From Oscillospiraceae bacterium (lineage in GTDB: Bacteria > Bacillota > Clostridia > TANB77 > CAG-508): 58,382 bases of DNA. The position numbers and the translations under genes were made by a program. The notes below the pieces were generated by a model. It was not told the origin of the DNA. It searched no databases and worked only from the letters and a program-made list of their open reading frames with translations. Shown here piece by piece: positions 10,184 to 18,437 of the stretch. The stretch lies in contig WQVL01000001.1 in NCBI GenBank assembly GCA_009785865.1, positions 1-58,382 on the forward strand, written 5' to 3'. The stretch's first letter is position 1. The number at the start of each line of letters is the position of its first letter.

Positions 10184-10261
10184 TGATATAGATACTCATT
10201 TATGTCCATAAACCCGAAGGCCCATAGCCTAGGGTAAAAAATATGAAAGGAGACATATATA

Positions 10262-12286
10262 ATGAGGAAAATGACAACACGGGGAGCATTATTACTCCTG
10301 ACCATCATGATGATGGTTTTGAGCTTCGGCTCAGCAGTATCAGTAGCAGCGGCCTCGAGCAACGAGGTAGTGATCCGGATAGGCACATATGAACGCCAAG
10401 TGCCGGGTTATCACAATGGTGGAGACACATTTGTTAGCCTGTCTGAAGTGAAGCGGGTATTTCCGGCTCACATAACGACATCTCTTGGAAATGTTATTGC
10501 TTGTAGCAATAACAATTGCACCAACAGTAGGGCAAACGATTGTATTTCGTTGACGATGATAGGGCTCGTAACTAGTTTCACCACGAGATTAGTTGGAGAT
10601 GCCCCCCCTCCAAGCGGAGAAACAACGCCAACACCACCAACGCAACAGATACACCGTATCCCTGATATCGTCAGGGTAAACGGGGTTGTGCAAGCTGATG
10701 GCGCACGCCACCTCTTTAGGTTTGACCAAGAAGGTCGTGCCTACGCACCAACTGGCACAGCTGCTTTTGTGGCTAACCCGAGACTCTTCACTTCTGCACA
10801 CATGCAGAATAGAAGTACCGTCTCAGGCGCAACCCTTCTTAGGGATTTGCAAGTGGTGTTAAGTTTCGAATACAACACTGGTGCTAGCAACAATGAAATT
10901 AACATTGTGACTGTAACAGAGCAAGTAGTTACAAGCACACCACAGCCAACACAGCCACCTACAACCACACCACAGCCAACACAGCCACCTACAACCACAC
11001 CACAGCCAACACAGCCACCGACAAGCACGCCACAGCCAACACAGCCACCTACAACCACACCACCAGGAGCCAACGCAGGAGGAACAGTAGGAGGAACAGT
11101 AGGAGGAACAGTAGGAGGAACAGTAGGAGGAGCAGCAGCAGGAACTCCAGCACAGGAAATGGCTACCGTTATGATTAACGGCGCACATTTCCCGGCGATG
11201 CAAATTTACATCGTCGGAGAAGAAGGAGAAGAACGCTTTGCTAGGATTCGGGGAGTAGAAAGTGGAGCAAGGCTTCGCGAAGTTTTCCCCGGCATCATAA
11301 CGGTTGGAGAACAGTCATTAATTTTGAGTGCGGTGTCAAACCATGGAAGAGAATTCACTTATTCCATCAGTGAGAATGTAGTAATAATTACATCCACACA
11401 AGATGGAGATGGAGAATCACCGTTGACAGAATACTGTGAAGCATGTGAATATGCACTTGAAGCATGTGTTTGCGAAGATGGTTCTGACGAATACTGTGAA
11501 GCATGTGAATATGCACTTGAAGCATGTGTTTGCGAAGATGGTTCCGACGAATACTGCGAAACATGCGAATACTCAAAAGAAGAATGCGAATGCGAATCTG
11601 TATTCATGGCATGGCTACAAACCAATTTTCCAGATACATTCGTAAACACCGTAGACCAAGATTCACGTTGGGCTGGAGTGAACAACTTCGGACACCATGT
11701 AGGGATGGGGTGGTGGTTCGTATGGAGAGCAACTTTGTTAATAGCAGCATTTGTTCTGCTAATATACCTGTTGGCAAATTGGTCAAAGTTTGAAGACATT
11801 AAGTGGTTCAAACGCATTGCTAGTATAACTTTGATATCGGCAAAGGTCTTATTTGTAATAGGAATGACACTTGGCTGGGGAATGGTTATATGGGCATTAA
11901 TTGGCCTTGTTGCACTAGCGGTCTTAGCGTTAATAATATGGGGTGTAAGAACCCTGATAAAGCGCAGAGCCAATAATAGTGACGGAGATGGTGTAGACGA
12001 TGATGACGATGAGGAATCAAGTCTGTTTTTCAAAATTCTTCGTTGGGTTGGATATGTTGCTGTGTTCTTAGCTATACCCGGAGGGTTAACACTTGCGATT
12101 ATCATGAGTGGATGGCTAATGTGGCTAGGAATAGCCATGATAATTGCGGCAGTGATTATTATAGCAATCTTATTTCGAAAAGCTATAGCAAATCATCCAA
12201 CCGATGATGACGATGATACCGGACGTCCAGAACCGTATAGGCCAACGCCTCCTGACGACGACGAATATGCCCCGAAACCACAGTAA
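10262..12286 (+). CDS. Large secreted/membrane surface protein with Pro-Thr and Cys-rich repeats (triplet-CGG class)
   Basis: 674 residues. A signal peptide (about 1-30) is followed by an extracellular region with FVSLSEVKRVFP-like strands reminiscent of copper-amine-oxidase N domains. Next comes a linker of about four PQPTQPPTT units, a GGTVGGTVGG stretch, and a second such domain. Two exact EYCEACEYALEACVCEDGSD units plus a diverged third follow, then four or five hydrophobic helices and an acidic, Pro-rich tail. It contains four CGG codons (10280, 10376, 10454, 11249), all of which must be Arg; a +1 step at codon 7 would end translation within a few codons. Adhesion or wall role is inference. 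Confidence 0.7.
   Translation: MRKMTTRGALLLLTIMMMVLSFGSAVSVAAASSNEVVIRIGTYERQVPGYHNGGDTFVSLSEVKRVFPAHITTSLGNVIACSNNNCTNSRANDCISLTMIGLVTSFTTRLVGDAPPPSGETTPTPPTQQIHRIPDIVRVNGVVQADGARHLFRFDQEGRAYAPTGTAAFVANPRLFTSAHMQNRSTVSGATLLRDLQVVLSFEYNTGASNNEINIVTVTEQVVTSTPQPTQPPTTTPQPTQPPTTTPQPTQPPTSTPQPTQPPTTTPPGANAGGTVGGTVGGTVGGTVGGAAAGTPAQEMATVMINGAHFPAMQIYIVGEEGEERFARIRGVESGARLREVFPGIITVGEQSLILSAVSNHGREFTYSISENVVIITSTQDGDGESPLTEYCEACEYALEACVCEDGSDEYCEACEYALEACVCEDGSDEYCETCEYSKEECECESVFMAWLQTNFPDTFVNTVDQDSRWAGVNNFGHHVGMGWWFVWRATLLIAAFVLLIYLLANWSKFEDIKWFKRIASITLISAKVLFVIGMTLGWGMVIWALIGLVALAVLALIIWGVRTLIKRRANNSDGDGVDDDDDEESSLFFKILRWVGYVAVFLAIPGGLTLAIIMSGWLMWLGIAMIIAAVIIIAILFRKAIANHPTDDDDDTGRPEPYRPTPPDDDEYAPKPQ
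10938..11060 (+). repeat. Pro-Thr linker tandem repeat
   Basis: About four copies of a 30-base unit (CCACAGCCAACACAGCCACC plus ACAACCACA-like spacer) encoding PQPTQPPTTT, immediately before the GGAGGAACAGTA repeats at about 11080-11130. Confidence 0.85.
11430..11590 (+). repeat. 60-base Cys-rich tandem repeat
   Basis: Two nearly identical 60-base units and a diverged third encode EYCEACEYALEACVCEDGSD. Two units differ only at silent positions, suggesting recent duplication. The four-Cys spacing (CxxC, CxC) could bind metal or form disulfides. Confidence 0.85.
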
Positions 12287-12353
12287 GGTATTACTTGAGA
12301 GGGATATAAAGCAAAGCCAGGACATTCCTAACGATGACTCCTTTCATAGAAAG

Positions 12354-12390
12354 AAGAGAAGCACCTTTTGAATAAAAGGTGTTTTCTCTT
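12354..12390 (+). terminator. Terminator after the 10262 gene
   Basis: AAGAGAA-GCACCTTTT pairs with AAAAGGTG-TTTTCTCTT around a GAAT loop. Confidence 0.75.
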
Positions 12391-12397
12391 GCAAAAG

Positions 12398-12426
12398 TTG
12401 TAAAATTATGTAAAACATGATATAAT
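12398..12426 (+). promoter_or_regulatory. Promoter of the 12505 gene
   Basis: TTGTAA (12398-12403), 17-bp spacer ending ACATGA, TATAAT (12421-12426). The leader holds a hairpin GGCT-aaa-CCGC / GCGG-c-AGCC near 12455-12480, similar in layout to the 10262 leader. Confidence 0.7.
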
Positions 12427-12504
12427 ATATGGCATAGACACGCATCTAAAAAACAGGCTAAACCGCACATGCGGCAGCCAAAATAAGAAAAGGAGAGATG
12501 CAGA

Positions 12505-13608
12505 ATGACACAGAAAAGGAAAAAGGTAATGCGGAGAGTAGGAATTATTATGGCCATTATCATGATAATGGCTAGCTTTCCTGCAACAGTGTTAGGGCAG
12601 CAAGTACAAAACGAAATTTGGGGTCCACCGTCAAGAGTCTATGTTGACGGGAACTTCCAGCAATGGGGGTGGTTGGACATGGTGCTGTGTTTGGAAACAA
12701 ATAGAGCAATTGTTCCGCCCACTGAATTACCAGCACTTCAGCCGTTAGAGAATACTTTGACGGTAGCACAAAGAACAGGGATGCAACCTCTTGACGATTA
12801 CGAGCCATTGGCTTTTGTGATCTCGCAAATAGGTTGGTATCATCTGGTTGGCACCACTGTGCGTATTTATACGCATGGGCAGGGGACAACACCGCCACCG
12901 ACACCACAAGCACCGACACCTGTGCGGCCGAACAACCCACAGCTATTTACGAACGTTTGGTTCGTGGTTAATGGGCTTGTGACACCATACAATGTGGGTG
13001 TGCATATCAGACATGCGGGTGGTCGTTGGGAAATGAGTCATGCAGGTGCTGAATTGCTTTTCCCAGAACTTGTAGCCCAGTACGGGTTTCCAACACAAGC
13101 TTGGACCTGCATTCAGACGGTGACAGAAAATCTGGAAGGAAGACTACGCCATGTAGAAAATGTTGTCTTCATCAATACTGATGGAGCAGTGCCTGTTGTC
13201 ATAAGGCAATGGGAGAATGAACAGTGGCGGATAGTGTTTTTTCCAGATCAATGGCCAATCATTGTTGGAAATCGCACATTACTACCTGTAAGGTATGTAA
13301 TGGAACCGATGGGCTATGTGGTAACATGGAACAATTCCACGCGTACTGCAGTAGTAGCCACGCCTGATGGATCTAGAAGGATTGAAATACCTATAGGTCA
13401 ACGCTTCTTCCCAGTATACGAGAACAATGTAAGGGTAGGGACAATCGAATCGGATGTAGCTGCTCAGATTATTAATGGGCGCACATTGATTCCGATTAGG
13501 TTCCTAATCGACAATTGGTCTGGGCGTGATATGCCTTGGTTTGGTGGTACTGGTGGAGAACACCATGAAGCACTAATCCAACCTGGCGCACCACGCAGAG
13601 CGCACTGA
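12505..13608 (+). CDS. Secreted protein with copper-amine-oxidase N-like (stalk) domain (triplet-CGG class)
   Basis: 367 residues: signal peptide (about 1-32, cleavage near VLGQQ), a Trp-rich region, a TPPPTPQAPTP linker (about 130-142), and a C-terminal domain. This contains NRTLLPVRYVMEPMGYVVTW and GRTLIPIRFLID, the typical repeated strands of PF07833, usually a non-catalytic cell-surface domain in Firmicutes. Three CGG codons (12532, 12925, 13228) must be Arg. The first has the same ten bases, AATGCGGAGA, as the rpsB shift site, where the frame changes. A +1 step here would meet TAG after two codons. Confidence 0.75.
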   Translation: MTQKRKKVMRRVGIIMAIIMIMASFPATVLGQQVQNEIWGPPSRVYVDGNFQQWGWLDMVLCLETNRAIVPPTELPALQPLENTLTVAQRTGMQPLDDYEPLAFVISQIGWYHLVGTTVRIYTHGQGTTPPPTPQAPTPVRPNNPQLFTNVWFVVNGLVTPYNVGVHIRHAGGRWEMSHAGAELLFPELVAQYGFPTQAWTCIQTVTENLEGRLRHVENVVFINTDGAVPVVIRQWENEQWRIVFFPDQWPIIVGNRTLLPVRYVMEPMGYVVTWNNSTRTAVVATPDGSRRIEIPIGQRFFPVYENNVRVGTIESDVAAQIINGRTLIPIRFLIDNWSGRDMPWFGGTGGEHHEALIQPGAPRRAH

Positions 13609-13635
13609 GTAACACCTTTTTTAAGCAACATGGAC

Positions 13636-13668
13636 AAGGCCAGGGATGATAAATCCTTGGCCTTTCTC
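13636..13668 (+). terminator. Terminator after the 12505 gene
   Basis: AAGGCCA-GGAT pairs with ATCC-TGGCCTT and is followed by TTTC. Confidence 0.7.
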
Positions 13669-13680
13669 CTTGCTAATGAA

Positions 13681-13715
13681 AAGAACACCTTTCGAATTTA
13701 AAAGGTGTTCTTTGT
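13681..13715. terminator. Second hairpin, bidirectional terminator
   Basis: AAGAACACCTTT pairs with AAAGGTGTTCTT and is followed by T-runs; it faces the end of the leftward repeat protein gene and resembles the stem at 12354. Confidence 0.65.
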
Positions 13716-13756
13716 TGTTTAATTAATAGTACTTATATTAGTCATATACTTTTAGA

Positions 13757-16700
13757 TTATCTTAACGTTATCGAAACGTTATTGTGTGAGAATCCTCCAG
13801 TAAGGTGTCTACTATTTGTTGAAACAGTAGTGATTCTTCCTGATGCATCAAATGTTATGAATACACTTATAGGAGTATTGTTTCCTGTTATATGACTTAC
13901 ATTACTGATTCTATATTCAAATCTTCCAACTCCAGGAGCTACTAAATTGCTATGAGAAGCAGTTCCACCCGTCATTACGAAGTTTCTAGATTCGTTTGAA
14001 CTAACTCTGTCTAATCTAAGTGTTCCTGATGGATTTCCTGGTGTTGAGATTGACATTGTAAAGTTAGTAGCTGGTGGTGGTTCAGGTATTATTTGATTTG
14101 ATGAACTTCTTCTAGTTTCTAATACTCTCAAGTTTATAGAAGTACTAGTGAATGATCCTGCTATATATGGGCTAGTTGTAGTTACTCTTGTTATATTTCC
14201 GTTAGCATCATATGTAACGTAAATTGCCATCTCTGGAAGGTTATAATAGTTAGCTAATGTATTTGTACGTGTTATAACGTATCTGTGTGCTGTGTTAGCT
14301 GCTAAAGAAGGGAATGTATGAGATGCTGTTCCTGAAGTTCCTATTGTATATGTCATACTATTTCCTTGAGCTGGTCTTACTACGTATGTTCCTCCTGTTA
14401 CCATATTATTGTTAGCTCTATTAACTGGTGAAAGAGCTATGTTAATATGTCTAGCTGGAGGTATTATATTTCCGTTATCTCCTGGTCTAGCTTCTCTAAT
14501 ATCTACCAATACACTACCAGAGTTGAATGTTACAACTACATTTGGTGTAGTAGAAGTGGCATTAGTGACATGCCCTTGTGCATTATATGTAACATTTAAT
14601 GTAATAGTTCCAAAACTGTTAAATTGTACTGGGCTAGAAGAATTTCTATGTTGAGTAATAGTATATGTTACAGTTCTAGCAGTAGCTGGTGTCTGGAATA
14701 AGTGTGCATAAGCTCCGCTAGTTGGTATATTAAATGTTCTAGTTACTTGAGGTGATGGAACTGTATCTACAATTCTAAATTGAGCACCTGAAACTATTTG
14801 ATTATTATTTCTATCAAAAGTTCTAAGACCTATAGCTATTTCATTTTGACGATTGTTTTGTGTAGGTCTAGCTTCTCTAATATTTAATGTTATTGTACCA
14901 GTATTCCAGTGTGCTTCTACATTTGCTGTAGGAGTGGTAACATTAGTGATTTGTCCTTGAGCGTTAAATGTAACGTTTAATGTAATAGTTCCAAAAGCAT
15001 TATATTGTACTGGGCTAGAAGAATTTCTATGTTGTGATATAACATATGTTACAGTTCTAGCAGTAGTTGGTGCACGGAATGTATTAGTTGCAAATCCGCC
15101 AGCTGGTATGTTATATACTCTAGTTGCTTGAGGTGAAGCGTGAAGGTCTATAATTCTGAATTCAGCTCCTGAAGTTGTCTCCGCAGTACCTCTATCTGAA
15201 GTTCTAATTCCTATATTAAAATTTTGTTGGTGCTGTTGTTGAGGTCTAGCTTCTCTAATATCTAGCAATACGCTACCAGAGTTGAAATGTACAACTACAT
15301 TTGGTGTAGTAGAAGTAGCATTAGTGACATGCCCTTGCGCATTATATGTAACATTTAATGTAATAGTTCCAAAACTGTTAAACTGTACTGGGCTAGAAGA
15401 ATTTCTGTGTTGAGTAATAGTATATGTTACAGTTCTAGCATTAGCTGGTGTTTGGAATAAGTGTGAATAAACTCCGCTAGTTGGTATATTAAATGTTCTA
15501 GTTACTTGAGGTGATGCAATTGTATCTACAATTCTAAATTGAGCACCTGAAACTATTTGGTTATTATTTCTATCAAGAGTTCTAAGACCTATAGCTATTT
15601 CATTTTGACGATTGTTTTGTGTAGGTCTAGCTTCTCTAACTTCTAAAGTAATGTTTCCGGCAGTAAAATGTATGCCAACATTTGGTGTAGTAGAAGTAGC
15701 ATTAGTAATATGCCCTTGAGCATTAAATGTAACGTTTAATGTAATAGTTCCAAAAGCATTATACTGTACTGGGCTAGAAGAATTTCTGTGTTGTGTAATA
15801 GTATATGTTACAGTTCTAGCAGTTGTTGGTGCACGGAATGTATGTGAAGCAAATCCGTTAGCTGGTATATTATAAGTTCTAGTTGCTTGAGGAGATGCGT
15901 GAACATCTAAAATTCTGAACTCAGCACCTGAAGTTATATTTCCGTGGTTTCTATCTGAAGTTCTAAGACCAATTGTAAAGTTTTGTTGATGAGGTTCTGT
16001 TGCTGGTCTAGCTTCTCTAATTTCTAAAGTAATATTTCCAGTAGTAAAGTGTATGTTTACATTTGGTGTGGTAGTAGTAACATTAGTGATTTGTCCTTGA
16101 GCATTAAATGTAACGTTTAATACGATGTTACCAAAACTGTTATATTGTACTGGACTAGAAGAATTTCTGTGTTGAGTAATAGTATATGTTACAGTTCTAG
16201 CAGTCGTTGGTGCACGGAATGTGTGTGAAGCAAATCCACTAGATGGCATATTATAAGTTCTAGTTGCTTGAGGAGATGCGTGAACATCTAAAATCCTGAA
16301 CTCAGCACCTGAAGTCATATTTCCGTGGTTTCTATCTGAAGTTCTAAGACCAATAGTAAAGTTTTGTTGTGTTTGTTGTCCTGTCCTGGTTTCTCTGATT
16401 TCTACAGTTACTATAGGAACTGTTCCGTTATTATCGATAGTAGTTCTTACTTCTGATACAGGTCTGTTTGTAGTAGCGCTTGTAATACGACCTTGTGCGT
16501 CTCTTCTAACATCAAGTCTTATTTCTGGCACTGATGCATATCCACCTGTTGATACTTGAGTTTGCCTAAACGTGTAAACACCTTGGTTAGTAAACCAAGA
16601 GTGGAAGTCGGTACCAATAGATCCCATATTGAAGTTTTGTGAAAATCCTTCGTTTGGAGTTGTTACTGTAAAACGAGAGTTAGTAGTTCTGGCATTTGTT

Positions 16701-16828
16701 TGAGAGTCTACTGTAATAACTCTTATTCCAAAATTTGTCGAATTTGTAGCCATAACTTCATTTAAGTTTCCTATAATGAAAGCTACGGCTATTATCATTA
16801 GTAAAAGTAGAATTCTTTTTAATCTCAT
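13757..16828 (-). CDS. Large repetitive secreted surface protein
   Basis: 1023 residues from the ATG at 16828, which follows GAAAGGAGAACATTT; an in-frame ATG 48 bases upstream lacks such a site. A signal peptide (about 1-27, ending EVMA) precedes a unique N-terminal domain, then five tandem units of about 126 residues. Each starts near IGLRTxDRN...GAxFRI and ends near NITLxIREARP, with HRNSSSPVQ in the middle. Two more diverged units of the same beta-sandwich look follow. This resembles SpaA/prealbumin-like pilus or adhesin repeats. No LPXTG, transmembrane or S-layer motif at the C-terminus (ends NNVSITLR). AT-rich core-type codon use, with no in-frame CGG in 1023 codons. Confidence 0.8.
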   Translation of the reverse strand: MRLKRILLLLMIIAVAFIIGNLNEVMATNSTNFGIRVITVDSQTNARTTNSRFTVTTPNEGFSQNFNMGSIGTDFHSWFTNQGVYTFRQTQVSTGGYASVPEIRLDVRRDAQGRITSATTNRPVSEVRTTIDNNGTVPIVTVEIRETRTGQQTQQNFTIGLRTSDRNHGNMTSGAEFRILDVHASPQATRTYNMPSSGFASHTFRAPTTARTVTYTITQHRNSSSPVQYNSFGNIVLNVTFNAQGQITNVTTTTPNVNIHFTTGNITLEIREARPATEPHQQNFTIGLRTSDRNHGNITSGAEFRILDVHASPQATRTYNIPANGFASHTFRAPTTARTVTYTITQHRNSSSPVQYNAFGTITLNVTFNAQGHITNATSTTPNVGIHFTAGNITLEVREARPTQNNRQNEIAIGLRTLDRNNNQIVSGAQFRIVDTIASPQVTRTFNIPTSGVYSHLFQTPANARTVTYTITQHRNSSSPVQFNSFGTITLNVTYNAQGHVTNATSTTPNVVVHFNSGSVLLDIREARPQQQHQQNFNIGIRTSDRGTAETTSGAEFRIIDLHASPQATRVYNIPAGGFATNTFRAPTTARTVTYVISQHRNSSSPVQYNAFGTITLNVTFNAQGQITNVTTPTANVEAHWNTGTITLNIREARPTQNNRQNEIAIGLRTFDRNNNQIVSGAQFRIVDTVPSPQVTRTFNIPTSGAYAHLFQTPATARTVTYTITQHRNSSSPVQFNSFGTITLNVTYNAQGHVTNATSTTPNVVVTFNSGSVLVDIREARPGDNGNIIPPARHINIALSPVNRANNNMVTGGTYVVRPAQGNSMTYTIGTSGTASHTFPSLAANTAHRYVITRTNTLANYYNLPEMAIYVTYDANGNITRVTTTSPYIAGSFTSTSINLRVLETRRSSSNQIIPEPPPATNFTMSISTPGNPSGTLRLDRVSSNESRNFVMTGGTASHSNLVAPGVGRFEYRISNVSHITGNNTPISVFITFDASGRITTVSTNSRHLTGGFSHNNVSITLR
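14480..16390 (-). repeat. Five tandem ~380-bp coding repeats
   Basis: The conserved end block (complement of GGTCTAGCTTCTCTAA) recurs near 14484, 14864, 15243, 15624 and 16005, a period of about 380 bp. By protein order the units read A-A-B-A'-B, where A has HASPQATR and B has NNNQIVSGAQFRI. Confidence 0.88.
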
Positions 16829-17068
16829 AAATGTTCTCCTTTCAAAAAAACATCCTAATTTCCAATTATTTTCCATTTCAATTATACCTCAATTGGCAAG
16901 AAAAGTCAACATATTTAGCGAAAATAATGTTTTTATGTAAATCTTGTTTTGGAAGGATAATTTCCAGCAAATGAAATAATGATTTTGTTAAGTTAAAAAA
17001 ATTAAGATATAATATGCAAGAAATACAAAAAAGTTCTTTTGAAAATCTTTTAGAAATGAGGCAACTGT

Positions 17069-17218
17069 ATGAAAGTAACGATTATAATGCCTGCGCATAA
17101 TGAGCAAGAGACAGTAAGAACGGTTATAGAAAAAGCAAAGAAAAGCAAGAATGTAGAAGAAATTATAGTAGTAGATAATGCGAGTACAGATGATACAACA
17201 AACAAGATCAAACTATAA
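17069..17218 (+). pseudogene. Remnant of a family 2 glycosyltransferase
   Basis: 49 codons starting MKVTIIMPAHNEQETV and continuing to VVDNASTDDTT are the N-terminal nucleotide-binding part of a GT-A family 2 glycosyltransferase, which normally needs over 200 residues. The frame then stops at TAA. The next ~60 bases (K-rich in other frames) do not restore the family, and there is no CGG at the break, so this is a truncation and not a recoded gene. Confidence 0.75.
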
Positions 17219-17299
17219 AGATAGGTAAAAAGAAAAGTAAAATTGTTAACATTATAAAGAAAGCTAAATAAACAATAAGTACAGAAGAGTTTTAATATG

Positions 17300-17338
17300 T
17301 AAGAAAAAGACAGCGCGGATATATTCCGCGCTGTCTTC
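17300..17338 (-). terminator. Terminator of the first nagB
   Basis: AGACAGCGCGGA pairs with TCCGCGCTGTCT around a 5-base loop; on the minus strand a T-rich run follows. Confidence 0.85.
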
Positions 17339-17361
17339 CATTTAGGGTGTTTAGACACGTG

Positions 17362-18111
17362 TTAGTATGTTGCTCGCAGGCCAAGTCTGGACGCGCTGTC
17401 ATTGTCTAAGTAGAACGTACAGTCGCATTTTTTTAGTGCGGTAGCCGGTATGTCTGGTGTAGACTCTTCGGCAGTTAATGTATTGTAAACAGCGTCAGCT
17501 TTGGCTGCTAAAGGTACCATGGATATAATGTGTGTGCAATTCAATATCGCAGGTACTGTAAATGAGATGGCTGTTTTTGGCACATCGTCCAATTCATCAA
17601 ACCATCCTTCACCGAGTTGTTGATTTCTACATGCTTCGTCAAGTGTTACAACGTGATAGGTATCGGATGTATCGAAATCTGCCGGTGGGTCGTTGAATGC
17701 AATGTGACCATTCTCACCTATACCTATAAGGGCGACGTCAATAGGCTTGCGTTTTACTTCAGCCGTAAGCTCTGCTATTGCAGCGTCTACGTCAATGTCC
17801 GGGTTAACAAAATGAACTTTCAGTGGCGGTAGTGGCAACTTGCTAATAAAGCGCTGCCACAGATAAAGCCTAAAACTTGCCTTATGAGTCACTGGTATAC
17901 CAATGAACTCATCCAGGTGAAACATCTCCACCTTAGTCCAGTCGATAGCTAAATTCAGCAGTTGGATAAATAATTCAAACTGGGACCGCCCAGTTGAAAA
18001 CATTATCCGTGCAAAACCATTGTCCGCAATTGCTTCATTTAACAATCTTGCAACATGCGCGGCTGCCTTTTTTGCTGCATCTTGTTCTGTTACAGATAGT
18101 ACAATAGTCAT
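17362..18111 (-). CDS. nagB: Glucosamine-6-phosphate deaminase (first copy, triplet-CGG class)
   Basis: Converts glucosamine-6-phosphate to fructose-6-phosphate and ammonia in amino-sugar catabolism. 249 residues from the ATG at 18111, which follows GAGGAGGTCAAC. Motifs: STGRSQFELF (phosphate loop), FHLDEFIG, and the catalytic region GIGENGHIAFNDP. CGG at 17988-17986 and 18009-18007 (minus strand) encode Arg in triplet mode. A single unit with a consensus promoter, a leader ORF and a terminator. It differs strongly from the second copy at 55945, so the two are distinct paralogues. Confidence 0.88.
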   Translation of the reverse strand: MTIVLSVTEQDAAKKAAAHVARLLNEAIADNGFARIMFSTGRSQFELFIQLLNLAIDWTKVEMFHLDEFIGIPVTHKASFRLYLWQRFISKLPLPPLKVHFVNPDIDVDAAIAELTAEVKRKPIDVALIGIGENGHIAFNDPPADFDTSDTYHVVTLDEACRNQQLGEGWFDELDDVPKTAISFTVPAILNCTHIISMVPLAAKADAVYNTLTAEESTPDIPATALKKCDCTFYLDNDSASRLGLRATY

Positions 18112-18165
18112 GTTGACCTCCTCAAGAGAATTTTTAATGTTTTTTCTGCCAGACAAGAGAAGCTT

Positions 18166-18216
18166 TCATTCATCTAGCCTAACATTTTGTAAGTGCAATG
18201 TTGCAACATGCCGCAT
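18166..18216 (-). CDS. Leader ORF upstream of nagB
   Basis: A 16-codon ORF, MRHVATLHLQNVRLDE, lies between the promoter and nagB. Its ATG has a very strong ribosome binding site (AGGGAGGAAACATT). Codon 2 is CGG. Read as a triplet it ends at TGA 18168-18166; read +1 it becomes MGMLQHCTYKMLG and ends at a different stop. Whether it is translated or regulates nagB is inference. Confidence 0.45.
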   Translation of the reverse strand: MRHVATLHLQNVRLDE

Positions 18217-18298
18217 AATGTTTCCTCCCTAAAATTAGTTAGTTTTCTGAGCGGATCTTAGATTGCTTAGCCGCTCTTATATGAAAAACTTTGATAAC

Positions 18299-18327
18299 AT
18301 TATACAGCAGAACGCAAATTATGTCAA
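18299..18327 (-). promoter_or_regulatory. Promoter of the first nagB
   Basis: Consensus TTGACA (18327-18322), 17-bp spacer, TATAAT (18304-18299). The -35 region TTGACATAATTT is shared with the second nagB promoter. Confidence 0.85.
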
Positions 18328-18437
18328 TTAGCAGTGCGGTTGCCTTACAGCAAATTCGAATTTCTTGACAGCAGCTACAAGATATTGTATAATTATGGGT
18401 ATGTGAAAAAAATTAGCAGATAAACTAAGGAGAAGAT

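Noticed and set aside
10200-10261. Known riboswitch in the 10262 or 12505 leader
   Set aside because: Only a short two-part hairpin is seen; no conserved riboswitch core (c-di-GMP-I, preQ1 or similar) could be matched.
10741-11203. Antisense Gly/Val/Cys-Trp repeat ORFs
   Set aside because: Artefacts of the Pro-Thr coding repeat on the plus strand.
14480-16390. CRISPR-like or satellite repeat array
   Set aside because: The units are about 380 bp, protein-coding in one frame throughout, and not separated by unique spacers.
17050-17358. Minus-strand ORF over the GT2 remnant
   Set aside because: Phe/Leu/Ser-rich shadow without a start signal; the plus strand holds a recognisable glycosyltransferase N-terminus.
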